From: Pseudomonadota bacterium
GTDB taxonomy: Bacteria > Pseudomonadota > Gammaproteobacteria > Burkholderiales > Thiobacillaceae
Assembly: GCA_030653935.1 (NCBI GenBank)
Contig: JAURYL010000073.1
Coordinates: forward strand, 1-64,000
DNA length: 64,000 nt
Direction: 5' to 3'
Part shown: positions 15,771-24,069 of the stretch, one piece after another
Layout: each line of letters opens with the position of its first letter
Numbering within the stretch: the stretch's first letter is position 1
Made by a program: the position numbers and the translations under genes
Notes under the pieces: generated by a model
What the model was told of the DNA's origin: nothing
The model's database searches: none
What the model saw: only the letters and a program-made list of their open reading frames with translations

Positions 15771-17291
15771 ATGCCCGCCATCCGCCAGGAAGACCTGATC
15801 CAGAGCGTCGCCGACGCGCTGCAATTCATTTCCATCTATCACCCGCTGGATTTCGTCGAGGCGGTGAAGGCGGCTTATGACCGCGAAGAATCGCCGGCGG
15901 CGAAGGGGGCGCTGGCGCAAATCCTGATCAACTCGCGTCTGTGCGCCGAGGGGCGGCGGCCGATCTGCCAGGACACCGGCATGGTGGTGGCCTTCCTCAA
16001 GGTTGGGATGGGCGTGCGTTGGGAAGGCAACATGAGTTTGGCGGACATGGTCAACGAGGGCGTGCGCCGCGCCTATTTGAACCCGGACAACCCGCTGCGC
16101 GCCTCGGTTCTGTCCGACCCGGCCGGCGCCCGCAAGAACACCAAAGACAACACCCCGGCGGTGATCCACACCGAACTGGTACCGGGCGACACCCTGGAAA
16201 TCACGGTAGCGGCGAAGGGCGGCGGTTCCGAGAACAAAGCCCACTTCACCGTGCTGAACCCCTCCGATTCCATCGTCGACTGGGTGCTGGAAACCCTGCC
16301 GGAGATGGGTGCCGGCTGGTGCCCACCGGGCATCCTCGGGATCGGCATCGGCGGTACGCCGGAGAAGGCGCTGCTGCTGGCGAAAGAGGCGCTGATGGCG
16401 CCAATCGACATCCAGGAACTGCGGCAACGCGGCCCAAACAACCGCATCGAGGAACTGCGCCTGGAACTGATGGATAAGGTCAACGCGCTGGGCATCGGCG
16501 CCCAGGGGCTGGGCGGCCTGACCACGGTGCTCGACGTGAAGATCCTCGATTACCCGACGCACGCGGCCAGCCTGCCGGTGGGCCTGATTCCCAACTGCGC
16601 GGCCACCCGCCATATCCACTTCACCCTGGATGGTTCCGGGCCGGTGACGTTCACGCCGCCGCCGCTGTCGGCCTGGCCGGCGGTGGCCTGGGACGGCCCC
16701 GCTTCGGCGCGGCGGGTGAATCTGGATGAGCTGACCAAGGCGGATACCGCCACCTGGAAGGCGGGCGAACAACTGTTGCTGAATGGTCGCCTGCTCACCG
16801 GGCGCGACGCCGCGCACAAGAAGTTGGCGGAACTGATCAAGGCCGGGCAGCCGCTGCCGGTGGATTTCAACAACCGTTTCATCTACTACGTCGGCCCGGT
16901 GGACGCGGTGCGAGATGAGGCGGTCGGCCCCGCCGGCCCGACCACGGCGACGCGCATGGACAAGTTCACCGACCTGATGCTGGGCGAGCAGGTCGGCCTG
17001 ATCGGCATGGTCGGCAAATCGGAACGCGGGCCGGAGGCGATCGCCTCGATCAAGGCGCATGGCGGCGTCTATTGCATCGCCGTCGGTGGCGCCGCCTATC
17101 TGGTGTCGAAGGCGATCAAGTCGGCGCGGGTGCTGGCCTTCCCGGAACTGGGTATGGAAGCGGTGTACGAATTCATCGTCGAGGACATGCCGGTGACCGT
17201 GGCGGTGGATAGCCGCGGCGAGTCGGTGCACGAAAGCGGCCCGCGCGAGTGGCGGATGAAGATCGGCAAGATTCCGCTGGCGGTCCACTGA
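15771..17291 (+). CDS. Class I (Fe-S) fumarate hydratase / mesaconase family, 506 aa
   Basis: A single-chain class I hydro-lyase. The cluster-ligand cysteines are seen in RPICQDTGMVVAFLKVG, GLIPNCAATRHIHF and GGVYCIAVGGAAYLVSKAIK. A fused beta-type C-terminal domain follows from about residue 350. Members hydrate fumarate to (S)-malate, and several class I enzymes act as mesaconases (mesaconate to (S)-citramalate). A good AAGGAGA lies 5 bases before the chosen ATG; an upstream in-frame ATG is not backed by a ribosome binding site. Divergent placement from three lyase genes and a mesaconyl-CoA-hydratase-like gene favours a mesaconate role, but fumarase activity is equally possible. Confidence 0.85.
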   Translation: MPAIRQEDLIQSVADALQFISIYHPLDFVEAVKAAYDREESPAAKGALAQILINSRLCAEGRRPICQDTGMVVAFLKVGMGVRWEGNMSLADMVNEGVRRAYLNPDNPLRASVLSDPAGARKNTKDNTPAVIHTELVPGDTLEITVAAKGGGSENKAHFTVLNPSDSIVDWVLETLPEMGAGWCPPGILGIGIGGTPEKALLLAKEALMAPIDIQELRQRGPNNRIEELRLELMDKVNALGIGAQGLGGLTTVLDVKILDYPTHAASLPVGLIPNCAATRHIHFTLDGSGPVTFTPPPLSAWPAVAWDGPASARRVNLDELTKADTATWKAGEQLLLNGRLLTGRDAAHKKLAELIKAGQPLPVDFNNRFIYYVGPVDAVRDEAVGPAGPTTATRMDKFTDLMLGEQVGLIGMVGKSERGPEAIASIKAHGGVYCIAVGGAAYLVSKAIKSARVLAFPELGMEAVYEFIVEDMPVTVAVDSRGESVHESGPREWRMKIGKIPLAVH

Positions 17292-17314
17292 TCGTGCCCA
17301 TTCTGAAAGGGGTC

Positions 17315-17650
17315 ATGCGCCTGCTGCGTGACCCCCATGCCAGGCTGGTGGCCGCGCTGTTCTTCGCGATCCTCGGCGTCATCCTGGGCTTGGGCTACAT
17401 GTATACGGCCAACACAGGTTTCGGGAATTTCTTCCGTGGCTGCGCCGCTGGTTTCAGCGAGGGCCGCATCGCCGCCCTGCTGATGCTGACGCCAATCGCC
17501 TTCGCCCTGGCCTTGTCCTCGGTGGGCGAGGCGGTGCAATGGATGGAGGCGCGACGGCGCGGTAAACGCTACAGCCCGTCTTTTTTCTGGAAGCTGTTCG
17601 GCCTCGTCAGCGTCCTGCTGTTGGCGCTGTTTCTGCTCGGCCGCTGCTGA
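17315..17650 (+). CDS. Small hypothetical membrane protein, about 111 aa
   Basis: Three predicted membrane helices: LVAALFFAILGVILGLGYMY, then IAALLMLTPIAFALALSSVG, then LFGLVSVLLLALFLL. Positive residues precede the third. I recognise no family. An AAAGGGG lies just before the chosen ATG, and an in-frame GTG 21 bases upstream is an alternative start. It follows the fumarase-type gene closely on the same strand and may be cotranscribed. Confidence 0.55.
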   Translation: MRLLRDPHARLVAALFFAILGVILGLGYMYTANTGFGNFFRGCAAGFSEGRIAALLMLTPIAFALALSSVGEAVQWMEARRRGKRYSPSFFWKLFGLVSVLLLALFLLGRC

Positions 17651-17692
17651 GCGGCCGGGGTTCGCGCGCGGGTGCGTTCAAACCACATCCGC

Positions 17693-17716
17693 CGTGGGAG
17701 CGGGCTTGCCCGCGAT
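17693..17716. repeat. REP-like half element (GGGAGCGGGCTTGCCCGCGAT)
   Basis: Same family as the two-arm element between ccmA and ccmB. Here it is paired with a GGGGCGGGTTTGAAACCCGCCC palindrome 24 bp further on, as also seen near 817-888. Confidence 0.75.
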
Positions 17717-17740
17717 TGGCAACGCTTTGTATGCATCGCC

Positions 17741-17769
17741 GTAGGGGCGGGTTTGAAACCCGCCCCTAC
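17741..17769. repeat. REP-like palindrome GTAGGGGCGGGTTT/AAACCCGCCCCTAC
   Basis: Identical to the 29-bp palindrome at 817-845. It lies between the convergent membrane-protein and cytochrome genes. Confidence 0.85.
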
Positions 17770-17810
17770 AACGGGCCTTCTCAGGCAGCGCGCGCCCCGG
17801 CCGCTACTTT

Positions 17811-18512
17811 CTATTTCTTCGGCAGCTTCAGGCGCGACATGTAATCGCTGACCGCGTCGATCTCGCTGTCGCTATAGGGCTTGAGCACTTTCACCATCTC
17901 CGGGCTGGCGTTGCGGCGGCCCTGATCGCGGCTTTCCCGCGATTCCCGCTTGAGGTAGCTGTAGTGTTGCCCGGCCACCAGCGGGTAGTACTTCTTGGCA
18001 TCGCCTTCGCCGTGTTCGCCGTGGCAGCTCGCGCAATCCTTGGTGTAGAGGCGTTTGCCCAGAGCCAGATTGGCCCCGTCACCCTTGCTGTTGCTGCTGG
18101 GAATCGGCAACTGGTTGAGGTAGGCGGCGATGTCGGCGATTTCTTCGGCGCTGACGATCCATTCACCGGCGAAGGGATACATGCGCGGGTTGTCGCGGCG
18201 TCCGGCGCGGGTATCCATCATCTGCTTGATGATGACACTGGCGTGCTGTCCGGCCAGTTGCGGGTATTCGGCATCGGCCAGGCCGGAGCCGTCGGGTTTG
18301 TGGCAGCCCTTGCATACCTTGTAGGCGGCTTCGCCTTCGCGGACGTTGGCCTTGTGGGCCAGCGCCCGGTTCATGTCCTGGTCCGGACTGTTCCAGGTGT
18401 AGCCGTAGGTTTCGATGCCGGCGGCGCGCGGTTGCTGTTGGAAATCGGCGGCGGCGGGAAGCGTGGCGAACGCGCCGAGGGTGAGTGCGATCAGGGTAAG
18501 TTTCAGTTTCAT
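17811..18512 (-). CDS. Dihaem c-type cytochrome (c4/c553 family), 233 aa
   Basis: A Sec signal peptide (MKLKLTLIALTLGAFATLPA, cleaved after AAA) is followed by two cytochrome c domains with haem sites VCKGCHKPDGSG and DCASCHGEHGEG. Distal-Met-type segments follow each (RMYPFAGEW, ASPEMVKVL). It is a soluble or membrane-attached periplasmic electron carrier, typically linking bc1 or quinol-oxidising complexes to terminal oxidases or reductases. A second, similar dihaem gene is immediately upstream on the same strand, 17 bp away, so the two form an operon. Confidence 0.9.
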   Translation of the reverse strand: MKLKLTLIALTLGAFATLPAAADFQQQPRAAGIETYGYTWNSPDQDMNRALAHKANVREGEAAYKVCKGCHKPDGSGLADAEYPQLAGQHASVIIKQMMDTRAGRRDNPRMYPFAGEWIVSAEEIADIAAYLNQLPIPSSNSKGDGANLALGKRLYTKDCASCHGEHGEGDAKKYYPLVAGQHYSYLKRESRESRDQGRRNASPEMVKVLKPYSDSEIDAVSDYMSRLKLPKK

Positions 18513-18529
18513 GATGGTTGTCCTCGGTC

Positions 18530-19132
18530 TCAGGGCATGCTGGCCATGTATTCGGCGACGGCGCGGGTTTCCTGCTCGGTCATCCGCTCGGCCACCGTCT
18601 GCATCACACGGGCGCCATTGCTGCGTTTGCCGGAGGCATAGAGGCGGAACTGCTCAAGTGTGTACTCGACATGCTGGCCGGCCACCCGCGCAAATTTCTT
18701 GTAACCGCTGCCGTCATCCTCATGGCAACTTGCGCAGGCCGGAACGTCGGTCTTGTTATTGCCGTTCATGTACAGGGCTTTGCCCAGTTTGAGCAGGGCC
18801 GGGTCGCCTTTCACGCCCGGCGCCGGTTTCTGTTTGGCATACCAGGTGGCGAGTTCTTCGAGATTGGCCTCGCTGAGGTCGGCCATGAACGGCGCCATGA
18901 TTTCGCTGGCGCGCTTGCCGCTCTTGTAGTCCTTGAGTTCGCGCAACAGGTAAACCTGCTGTTGGCCCGCGAGTTTCGGGAAGGTGGTCACCGTGCTGTT
19001 GCCATCGGCGCCGTGACAGCCGGCACAGGCCGCCGCAGCCGGCGGGCCGTCCGCGTGGCTGACGCCGGCAAGCGCCAGGCCGGCACCGAGCAAGGCCAGG
19101 GTGGTGAGAAATTTCGGGGTTGAATGAGACAT
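18530..19132 (-). CDS. Dihaem cytochrome c4-like protein, 200 aa
   Basis: The signal peptide MSHSTPKFLTTLALLGAGLA (then LAGVSHA) is followed by two c-type haem sites, ACAGCHGADGNS and ACASCHEDDGSG, with SEIMAPFMADLS and GARVMQTVAERM supplying likely Met ligands. This is the canonical ~200-aa cytochrome c4 layout. It is a periplasmic electron carrier and the first gene of the two-cytochrome operon. The c-haem is installed by the Ccm proteins encoded in this window. Confidence 0.9.
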   Translation of the reverse strand: MSHSTPKFLTTLALLGAGLALAGVSHADGPPAAAACAGCHGADGNSTVTTFPKLAGQQQVYLLRELKDYKSGKRASEIMAPFMADLSEANLEELATWYAKQKPAPGVKGDPALLKLGKALYMNGNNKTDVPACASCHEDDGSGYKKFARVAGQHVEYTLEQFRLYASGKRSNGARVMQTVAERMTEQETRAVAEYMASMP

Positions 19133-19298
19133 CGCTTCTCCTCGGGTGGGCTGCCTGACCGGGCATATTCAGGCACCCTGGTGGCCGGTACTTGTGGGTG
19201 CTTGGTCTTGGTCTTGATGTGGCCCGGGATTATAGGAGGAGCGGTTACAACTGTCAGTCTCGGGCACAATGGTGTTTGCTTGAGCGTGGGAGGCGACG

Positions 19299-19736
19299 AT
19301 GGAATGGTTGTGGTGGCATTGGGTGGTGCTGGGCTTGGGGCTGATCGCCCTGGAAATGCTGGTGCCCGCCTTTTACCTGATGTGGCTCGGCCTCGGAGCC
19401 CTGCTCACCGGCCTGGTGGCGGCCCTGTTGCCGCTGGGTTTCACCGGCCAGTGGGTGGTCTGGAGCCTGGCCTCGGCGCTGATGGTGGGTATCTGGATGA
19501 AGTTTTTCCGCAACCCGGACCGCACCCAGGCCGGCCAGGCCAGCGGCGGCGCGCTCGGCATGGTCGGCCTGGTGACGCGTCCGGTCGATGATCTGAGCCA
19601 GGGGGAAATTTTGTTCCAGCGCCCGGTATTGGGTTCCGACCGTTGGCCGGTGGTAGCGGATCGCGCGATTGCCGCCGGCGTCAAGGCGCGGGTGGTGGAT
19701 GTACTTGGGCAAACCCTGAAAGTCGAGCAAATTTAA
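19299..19736 (+). CDS. NfeD-family membrane protein, 145 aa
   Basis: Hydrophobic N-terminal half (VVLGLGLIALEMLVPAFYLM, WLGLGALLTGLVAALLPLGF) followed by a small soluble OB-fold-like domain (GALGMVGLVTRPVDDLSQGE ... VVADRAIAAGVKARVVDVLG). NfeD proteins form membrane microdomain complexes with stomatin-like partners. The downstream gene, 10 bp away, is such a partner, which supports the assignment. The ATG is preceded by GGGAGGCGACG. Confidence 0.9.
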   Translation: MEWLWWHWVVLGLGLIALEMLVPAFYLMWLGLGALLTGLVAALLPLGFTGQWVVWSLASALMVGIWMKFFRNPDRTQAGQASGGALGMVGLVTRPVDDLSQGEILFQRPVLGSDRWPVVADRAIAAGVKARVVDVLGQTLKVEQI

Positions 19737-19746
19737 GAGGTGTCAT

Positions 19747-20598
19747 ATGGGCGGCGAAGTTGTTTCCATCGTATTGATTGTTTTCCTGTTCATCACCCTG
19801 TGGAAGGGCGTGCGCATCGTCCCGCAAGGCGAGGAGTGGGTGGTCGAGCGGCTCGGCAAGTACCTGAAGACCCTGATGCCCGGCCTGCATATCCTGGTCC
19901 CTTACATCGACAACCTGGCGTACAAGGTGACGACCAAGGATCTGATCATGGACATCCCGCAGCAGGAGGTGATTACCCGTGACAACGCGGTGCTGATCAC
20001 CAACGCCATCGCCTTCGTGAAGGTTACCGATACCCAAAGCGCGGTCTATGGCGTCACCAACTTCCAGATGGCGGTGATGAACCTGGTGCAGACCAGTTTG
20101 CGCGCCATCATCGGCGACATGGACCTGGATCAGGCGCTATCCAGCCGCGACCATATCAAGGCCAAGCTCAAGGCCTCCATCGCCGACGATGTGGCGGATT
20201 GGGGCCTGACCCTGAAATCGGTGGAAATCCAGGACATCAAGCCCTCGCCCACCATGCAGAAATCCATGGAAATGCAGGCCGCCGCCGAACGTGAGCGGAA
20301 AGCGGCGGTGACCCGCGCCGAGGGCGAAAAGCAGGCGGCCATCCTGGAAGCGGAAGCCCGCCTGGAATCCGCCAAACGCGATGCCGAAGTGCAGGTGCGC
20401 CTGGCCACCGCCAGCGCCGAGGCGATCAAGTTGGTGGCGCTGGCCTTACCCGACCGGGAATTGCCGGCGCTGTATCTGCTCGGGGAAAAGTATGTGAGCG
20501 CGCTGAAGTCGCTGGCCAGCGCCGAGGGGAGTCGTACCGTTATTTTGCCGGGTGATCTGATGAAATCCCTGGAGGCGCTGATGGGCAGTCGGAAGTGA
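19747..20598 (+). CDS. SPFH/stomatin-family membrane protein, 283 aa
   Basis: One N-terminal membrane anchor (VVSIVLIVFLFITLW) is followed by a stomatin domain, with RIVPQGEEWVVERLGKYLKT, GLHILVPYIDNLAYKV and QEVITRDNAVLITNAIAFVK. A long Ala/Glu-rich coiled coil follows (AAAERERKAAVTRAEGEKQA). The length and pattern match the QmcA/slipin group that pairs with NfeD. It likely oligomerises at the inner membrane and organises or protects membrane proteins. Confidence 0.92.
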   Translation: MGGEVVSIVLIVFLFITLWKGVRIVPQGEEWVVERLGKYLKTLMPGLHILVPYIDNLAYKVTTKDLIMDIPQQEVITRDNAVLITNAIAFVKVTDTQSAVYGVTNFQMAVMNLVQTSLRAIIGDMDLDQALSSRDHIKAKLKASIADDVADWGLTLKSVEIQDIKPSPTMQKSMEMQAAAERERKAAVTRAEGEKQAAILEAEARLESAKRDAEVQVRLATASAEAIKLVALALPDRELPALYLLGEKYVSALKSLASAEGSRTVILPGDLMKSLEALMGSRK

Positions 20599-20627
20599 CG
20601 CGGCGTGCGTACAATTCACATTACTCA

Positions 20628-20655
20628 TTGAATTTTTCGTTCATGCAGTTAAAGT
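20628..20655 (+). promoter_or_regulatory. Possible sigma-70 promoter for the PBP7-like gene
   Basis: TTGAAT (5/6) and TAAAGT (4/6) are separated by 16 bp, about 80 bp before the start codon in an otherwise AT-richer intergenic stretch. Confidence 0.35.
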
Positions 20656-20733
20656 GAAGTCTAAAGATTTCGCTGCAAGCGTCGATGATTACTCCATCGA
20701 GCTTGTGTTTTTGGTGCGACCCCAGGAGTAACC

Positions 20734-21831
20734 ATGAAGAAGACGCTGCTACTTTTTTCGCTATTGGCTTTCCTGGCCTCGCCCATGGTGGCGGTGCCCG
20801 AGGTCGAGGCGGCGCAGACCAGCAAAGTGAAGGTCAGCAAGGCCAAGGCGAAAGCCAAGGCCAAAGCGAAGAAGTCGAAACATGCGAGCAAGGCCAAGAA
20901 CAAAAAGGCGGGTCGCGCCAACAGCCGGAAAATCGTGGCCAAGCCCGTCGTGACCCCGCTGCGCGCGGTGTCCTACGACAGTTCCTGGCACGATGCGGAC
21001 CTCAACCTGCGTTCCGCCGCCGTCCTGGTGGTGGATCAGAAGACCGGTCAGGCGCTTTATTCCAAGAATGTCGACATCCCCACCTCCATCGCCTCCATCA
21101 CCAAGTTGATGACCGCGATGGTCACTCTGGACGCGGAGCTCGATCTCAATGAGGAAATCGAGATTACCAGCGAGGAAGTGGACCGGCTCAAGGGTACCGG
21201 CTCGCGCCTGGCGTTGGGTACCAGCCTGACCCGTGAGGAGATGCTGAATCTGGCCCTGATCGCCTCGGAAAACCGCGCTGCCGCCGCGCTGTCCCGCGCC
21301 TATCCCGGCGGCCGTGTCGCGTTCATTGCCGCGATGAATCGCAAGGCGCGCGCTCTCGGCATGCAGGATGCCCATTTCATCGACGGCACCGGACTCCACA
21401 GTGGCAACCGCGCCACGGCTGCCGATCTGGTGAAGATGGTGGACGCGGCCTCGCGTTACCCATTGATCCGCCAGATATCCAGCACCGGCAGCTATGACGT
21501 TTCCGTGCCGGGCACCCGCGTGGTGCGGGTGCGGGAAAACGGCAAGGTGCGCAAGGTTGCTCGCTCGGTGCAGCGACACATCGCCTTCGTCAATACCAAC
21601 AGCCTGACCCGCAACCAGGATTGGGATATCGGTATTTCCAAGACCGGCTATATCAACGAAGCCGGCCACTGCCTGGTGATGCAGACCAGCATCGCCGAGC
21701 AGAAGGTGATCATCGTGTTGCTGGATTCACTGGGCAAATGGACACGAATCGGCGACGCCCAGCGCATCCGCAAGTGGCTGGAACATGACAGCAGGATCGC
21801 CAGTCACCGTCCTTCGCGTTCCGCGACCTGA
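20734..21831 (+). CDS. pbpG: D-alanyl-D-alanine endopeptidase (PBP7 family), 365 aa
   Basis: A periplasmic peptidoglycan endopeptidase. A Sec signal (MKKTLLLFSLLAFLASPMVA) is followed by a ~35-residue Lys/Ala-rich segment (KVKVSKAKAKAKAKAKKSKH and onward). The penicillin-binding catalytic domain has SxxK in SIASITKLMTAMV, SxN in IASENRAAAALS and KTG in GISKTGYINEAG. It cleaves D-Ala-meso-DAP cross-links during wall remodelling. The basic linker may bind anionic wall or LPS components. The gene is monocistronic, with its own promoter-like sequence and a terminator just downstream. Confidence 0.92.
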   Translation: MKKTLLLFSLLAFLASPMVAVPEVEAAQTSKVKVSKAKAKAKAKAKKSKHASKAKNKKAGRANSRKIVAKPVVTPLRAVSYDSSWHDADLNLRSAAVLVVDQKTGQALYSKNVDIPTSIASITKLMTAMVTLDAELDLNEEIEITSEEVDRLKGTGSRLALGTSLTREEMLNLALIASENRAAAALSRAYPGGRVAFIAAMNRKARALGMQDAHFIDGTGLHSGNRATAADLVKMVDAASRYPLIRQISSTGSYDVSVPGTRVVRVRENGKVRKVARSVQRHIAFVNTNSLTRNQDWDIGISKTGYINEAGHCLVMQTSIAEQKVIIVLLDSLGKWTRIGDAQRIRKWLEHDSRIASHRPSRSAT

Positions 21832-21847
21832 ATAGCGTGACCCTGGT

Positions 21848-21877
21848 AAAAAAAGCGGCTCCGGCCGCTTTTTTTTA
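21848..21877 (+). terminator. Rho-independent terminator after pbpG
   Basis: AGCGGC-TCCG-GCCGCT stem flanked by an A-run and an 8-nt T-run. The A-run could make it work in both directions. Confidence 0.88.
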
Positions 21878-21938
21878 TGGGAATTTCGGGCAGAACCCGC
21901 CTCCAGAGCGGCTTCCGGCTGACTCATATCCAAAAAAA

Positions 21939-21952
21939 TTGATGCCCATCAA
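21939..21952. promoter_or_regulatory. FNR/ANR-type operator TTGAT-N4-ATCAA
   Basis: A perfect match to the FNR consensus (TTGATGCCCATCAA). Its centre is ~42 bp upstream of the start expected from a TACTAT -10 at 21976-21981. This is the class II activating position, upstream of fccA. Confidence 0.75.
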
Positions 21953-21975
21953 GGAAGTATGGGCTGGCCCATTCC

Positions 21976-21981
21976 TACTAT
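21976..21981 (+). promoter_or_regulatory. -10 element of the predicted FNR-dependent fcc promoter
   Basis: TACTAT lies 24 bp after the FNR box, with no recognisable -35. This is typical of a class II activator-dependent promoter. The first gene starts about 50 bp downstream of the predicted start site. Confidence 0.5.
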
Positions 21982-22039
21982 TCGCCCCCTGGAATCAACC
22001 GTGGGCTGTCCATGGTTGTCGAAACAGTAGGAGATGCAA

Positions 22040-22615
22040 ATGCGCTACAAGTTGCTGATAGCCATGGCCGCCTTTGGGTTGGTCGCCACATCCGCGCAGG
22101 CCAATGATCCGATCGCCGGTCTGGCCAACACTTGCAACAATTGCCACGGTACCGGCGGCGTCAGCGTCGGCCATTCCATGCCCTCCATCGCGGGGCTGTC
22201 CGAGACCTACCTTAAGCATATTTTGATGGAATGGAAGAGTGGTGCCCGCGCTTCCGCCAACATGACCCGCCTGATCGCCGGTTATACCGACGCGGAGATC
22301 GCGGCGCTGGCCAAGTACTACTCCAAGCTGCCCTGGACGCCCGTTGTTCAGTCTGTCTCCGCCGACCTGATCGCCAAAGGCAAGGACGTCACGGATCGTT
22401 GTGAGACCTGTCACGGCGTCACCGGCGGCAAGCCCGATGACGAAGAGACCCCCCGTCTGAACGGTCAGTGGGCCAAGTATCTGGAGCTGGAAATGCTCAA
22501 GTACCGCGATCCGGGCTTCCAGATGACCCACAAGAAGATGATCAGGAACGCCCAGAAGATGGAACAGGGTGATGTCGAAACCGCCGCCAAGTATTACGGC
22601 GCGCAGAGCAAGTGA
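22040..22615 (+). CDS. fccA: Flavocytochrome c sulfide dehydrogenase, dihaem cytochrome subunit
   Basis: A 191-aa exported cytochrome. After the signal (MRYKLLIAMAAFGLVATSAQ) it has two haem sites, NTCNNCHGTGGVS and RCETCHGVTGGK, with Met-bearing segments SMPSIAGLSETYL and QMTHKKMIRNAQKM. The length and its position directly upstream of the flavin subunit identify it as FccA. It accepts electrons from sulfide oxidised at the FAD of FccB and passes them to soluble cytochromes. The AGGAG abuts the first of two in-frame ATGs but stands 6 bases from the second, so I chose the second. Confidence 0.88.
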   Translation: MRYKLLIAMAAFGLVATSAQANDPIAGLANTCNNCHGTGGVSVGHSMPSIAGLSETYLKHILMEWKSGARASANMTRLIAGYTDAEIAALAKYYSKLPWTPVVQSVSADLIAKGKDVTDRCETCHGVTGGKPDDEETPRLNGQWAKYLELEMLKYRDPGFQMTHKKMIRNAQKMEQGDVETAAKYYGAQSK

Positions 22616-22626
22616 GGGAAAGCACA

Positions 22627-24036
22627 ATGAGCCAGATCAACCGTCGTGAATTTGTCAAGGTCATTGCCGTCGCGTCTTCTGCCGCCGCGCTTTCCATTCC
22701 TTTGTCCGCCTGTGCCGGTCCCGGCACCAAGCGTGCCGCCAGTGGTGGCGCCAAGGCCCGCGTCGTCGTCATTGGTGGCGGCTATGGTGGCGCCACCGCC
22801 GCCAAGTACGTGAAAATGCTGGATGCGGCCATCGATGTCACCCTGATCGAGCCGAACGCGGTCTATACCTCCTGCCCGCTCTCCAACGAGGTGATTTCCG
22901 GTCACCGTGACATCAAGACCATCCAGATCGGCTATGACGGCCTGAAAAAGCGCGGCGTCAACGTGCTGCAGGATTTCGTGGTCGGTGTTGACCGCGCCAA
23001 GAAAGTGGTGACCACCAAGGGCGGCAAGAAGCTTGAATATGACACCCTGGTCATGTCGCCCGGCATCGAGTTCCATTACAACAACATCGACGGCTATTCC
23101 GAGGCAGTGACCACGGATATTCCCCATGCCTGGAAAGCCGGCGAGCAAACCTTGTTGTTGAAAAAGCAGTTGATGGCCATGCCCGATGGCGGCAAGTTCG
23201 TCATCGTCGTGCCCAAGGGCCCCTTCCGTTGCCCCCCCGGCCCCTACGAACGCGCCTCCCTGGCCGCCAACTACTTCCAGCACAGCGGCAAGAAGAAATC
23301 CAAGGTCATTATCCTCGACGCCAACGACTCGCACTCCAAGAAGGGTTTGTTTACCCAGGCCTGGGGCAAGATGTACGGCTGGGAGAAGGATGGCATGGGC
23401 ACCAACAGCATGATTGAATGGGTCGCCGGCTCCCAAGGTGGCAACGTCAACAAGCTGGACGCCAAGAGCAAAACGGTTTCTTCCGACTTCGTTGACATGA
23501 AGGGCGATGTGCTCAACATCATTCCCGCGCACAAGGCTGGCAAGATTGCCGTCGACTCGGGACTGGTGGGTACCAAGGGCAATCACTTTGAGATGGGTTG
23601 GTGCAAGGTGGATCCGATGACCATGGCCTCGGCCGAGGATCCCAACATCTACACCATCGGTGACTCCTGCGTCGCCGGCGAAATGGCGCTCTACGGCAAC
23701 CCCAACGCCAACTTCGACATGCCCAAGTCCGCGCACATCGCGATGACCCAGGCCAAGGTCGCCGCCGCCGCCATCGTCGCCAAGCTCAATGGCCTGCCGA
23801 CGCCGCAACCTTACTACGCCAACACCTGCTACAGCGTGGTGGGTGATGAGTACGGCTTCTCCGTCGCGCACCAGTACCGGGTGGAAAACGGCACCTTCAA
23901 ATACATCAAGGAAGGCAGCGGCGTATCCCCCATGGTCATGCCGGACAAATCGCCGGTACCCGCCCTCTATCGCAAGCTCGAAGCCGAGTACGCCGATGGC
24001 TGGCTGCGCAACGTGATGGCTGATGCATTTGTTTGA
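22627..24036 (+). CDS. fccB: Flavocytochrome c sulfide dehydrogenase, flavoprotein subunit
   Basis: A 469-aa periplasmic FAD enzyme oxidising sulfide to sulfur. The twin-arginine leader INRREFVKVIAVASSAAAL ends in PLSAC, a possible lipobox with Cys29. FAD binding is shown by VVVIGGGYGGATAAKYVK. YTSCPLSNEVI carries the Cys that covalently binds FAD in the family. FRCPPGPYERAS and ANTCYSVVGDEYGFS supply the two redox-active Cys. APNIYTIGDSC-like NIYTIGDSCVAGEM is the second FAD motif. It follows fccA by 11 bp and shares its FNR-type promoter. Confidence 0.92.
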   Translation: MSQINRREFVKVIAVASSAAALSIPLSACAGPGTKRAASGGAKARVVVIGGGYGGATAAKYVKMLDAAIDVTLIEPNAVYTSCPLSNEVISGHRDIKTIQIGYDGLKKRGVNVLQDFVVGVDRAKKVVTTKGGKKLEYDTLVMSPGIEFHYNNIDGYSEAVTTDIPHAWKAGEQTLLLKKQLMAMPDGGKFVIVVPKGPFRCPPGPYERASLAANYFQHSGKKKSKVIILDANDSHSKKGLFTQAWGKMYGWEKDGMGTNSMIEWVAGSQGGNVNKLDAKSKTVSSDFVDMKGDVLNIIPAHKAGKIAVDSGLVGTKGNHFEMGWCKVDPMTMASAEDPNIYTIGDSCVAGEMALYGNPNANFDMPKSAHIAMTQAKVAAAAIVAKLNGLPTPQPYYANTCYSVVGDEYGFSVAHQYRVENGTFKYIKEGSGVSPMVMPDKSPVPALYRKLEAEYADGWLRNVMADAFV

Positions 24037-24069
24037 TGTTCAATTGCTGACTTTTTACCAAGGAGGCCT

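Noticed and set aside
15675..17288. 537-codon minus-strand frame across the fumarase-type gene
   Set aside because: Shadow of the plus-strand class I hydratase, which has all Fe-S cysteines; composition is Arg/His/Gln-rich as expected for an antisense frame.
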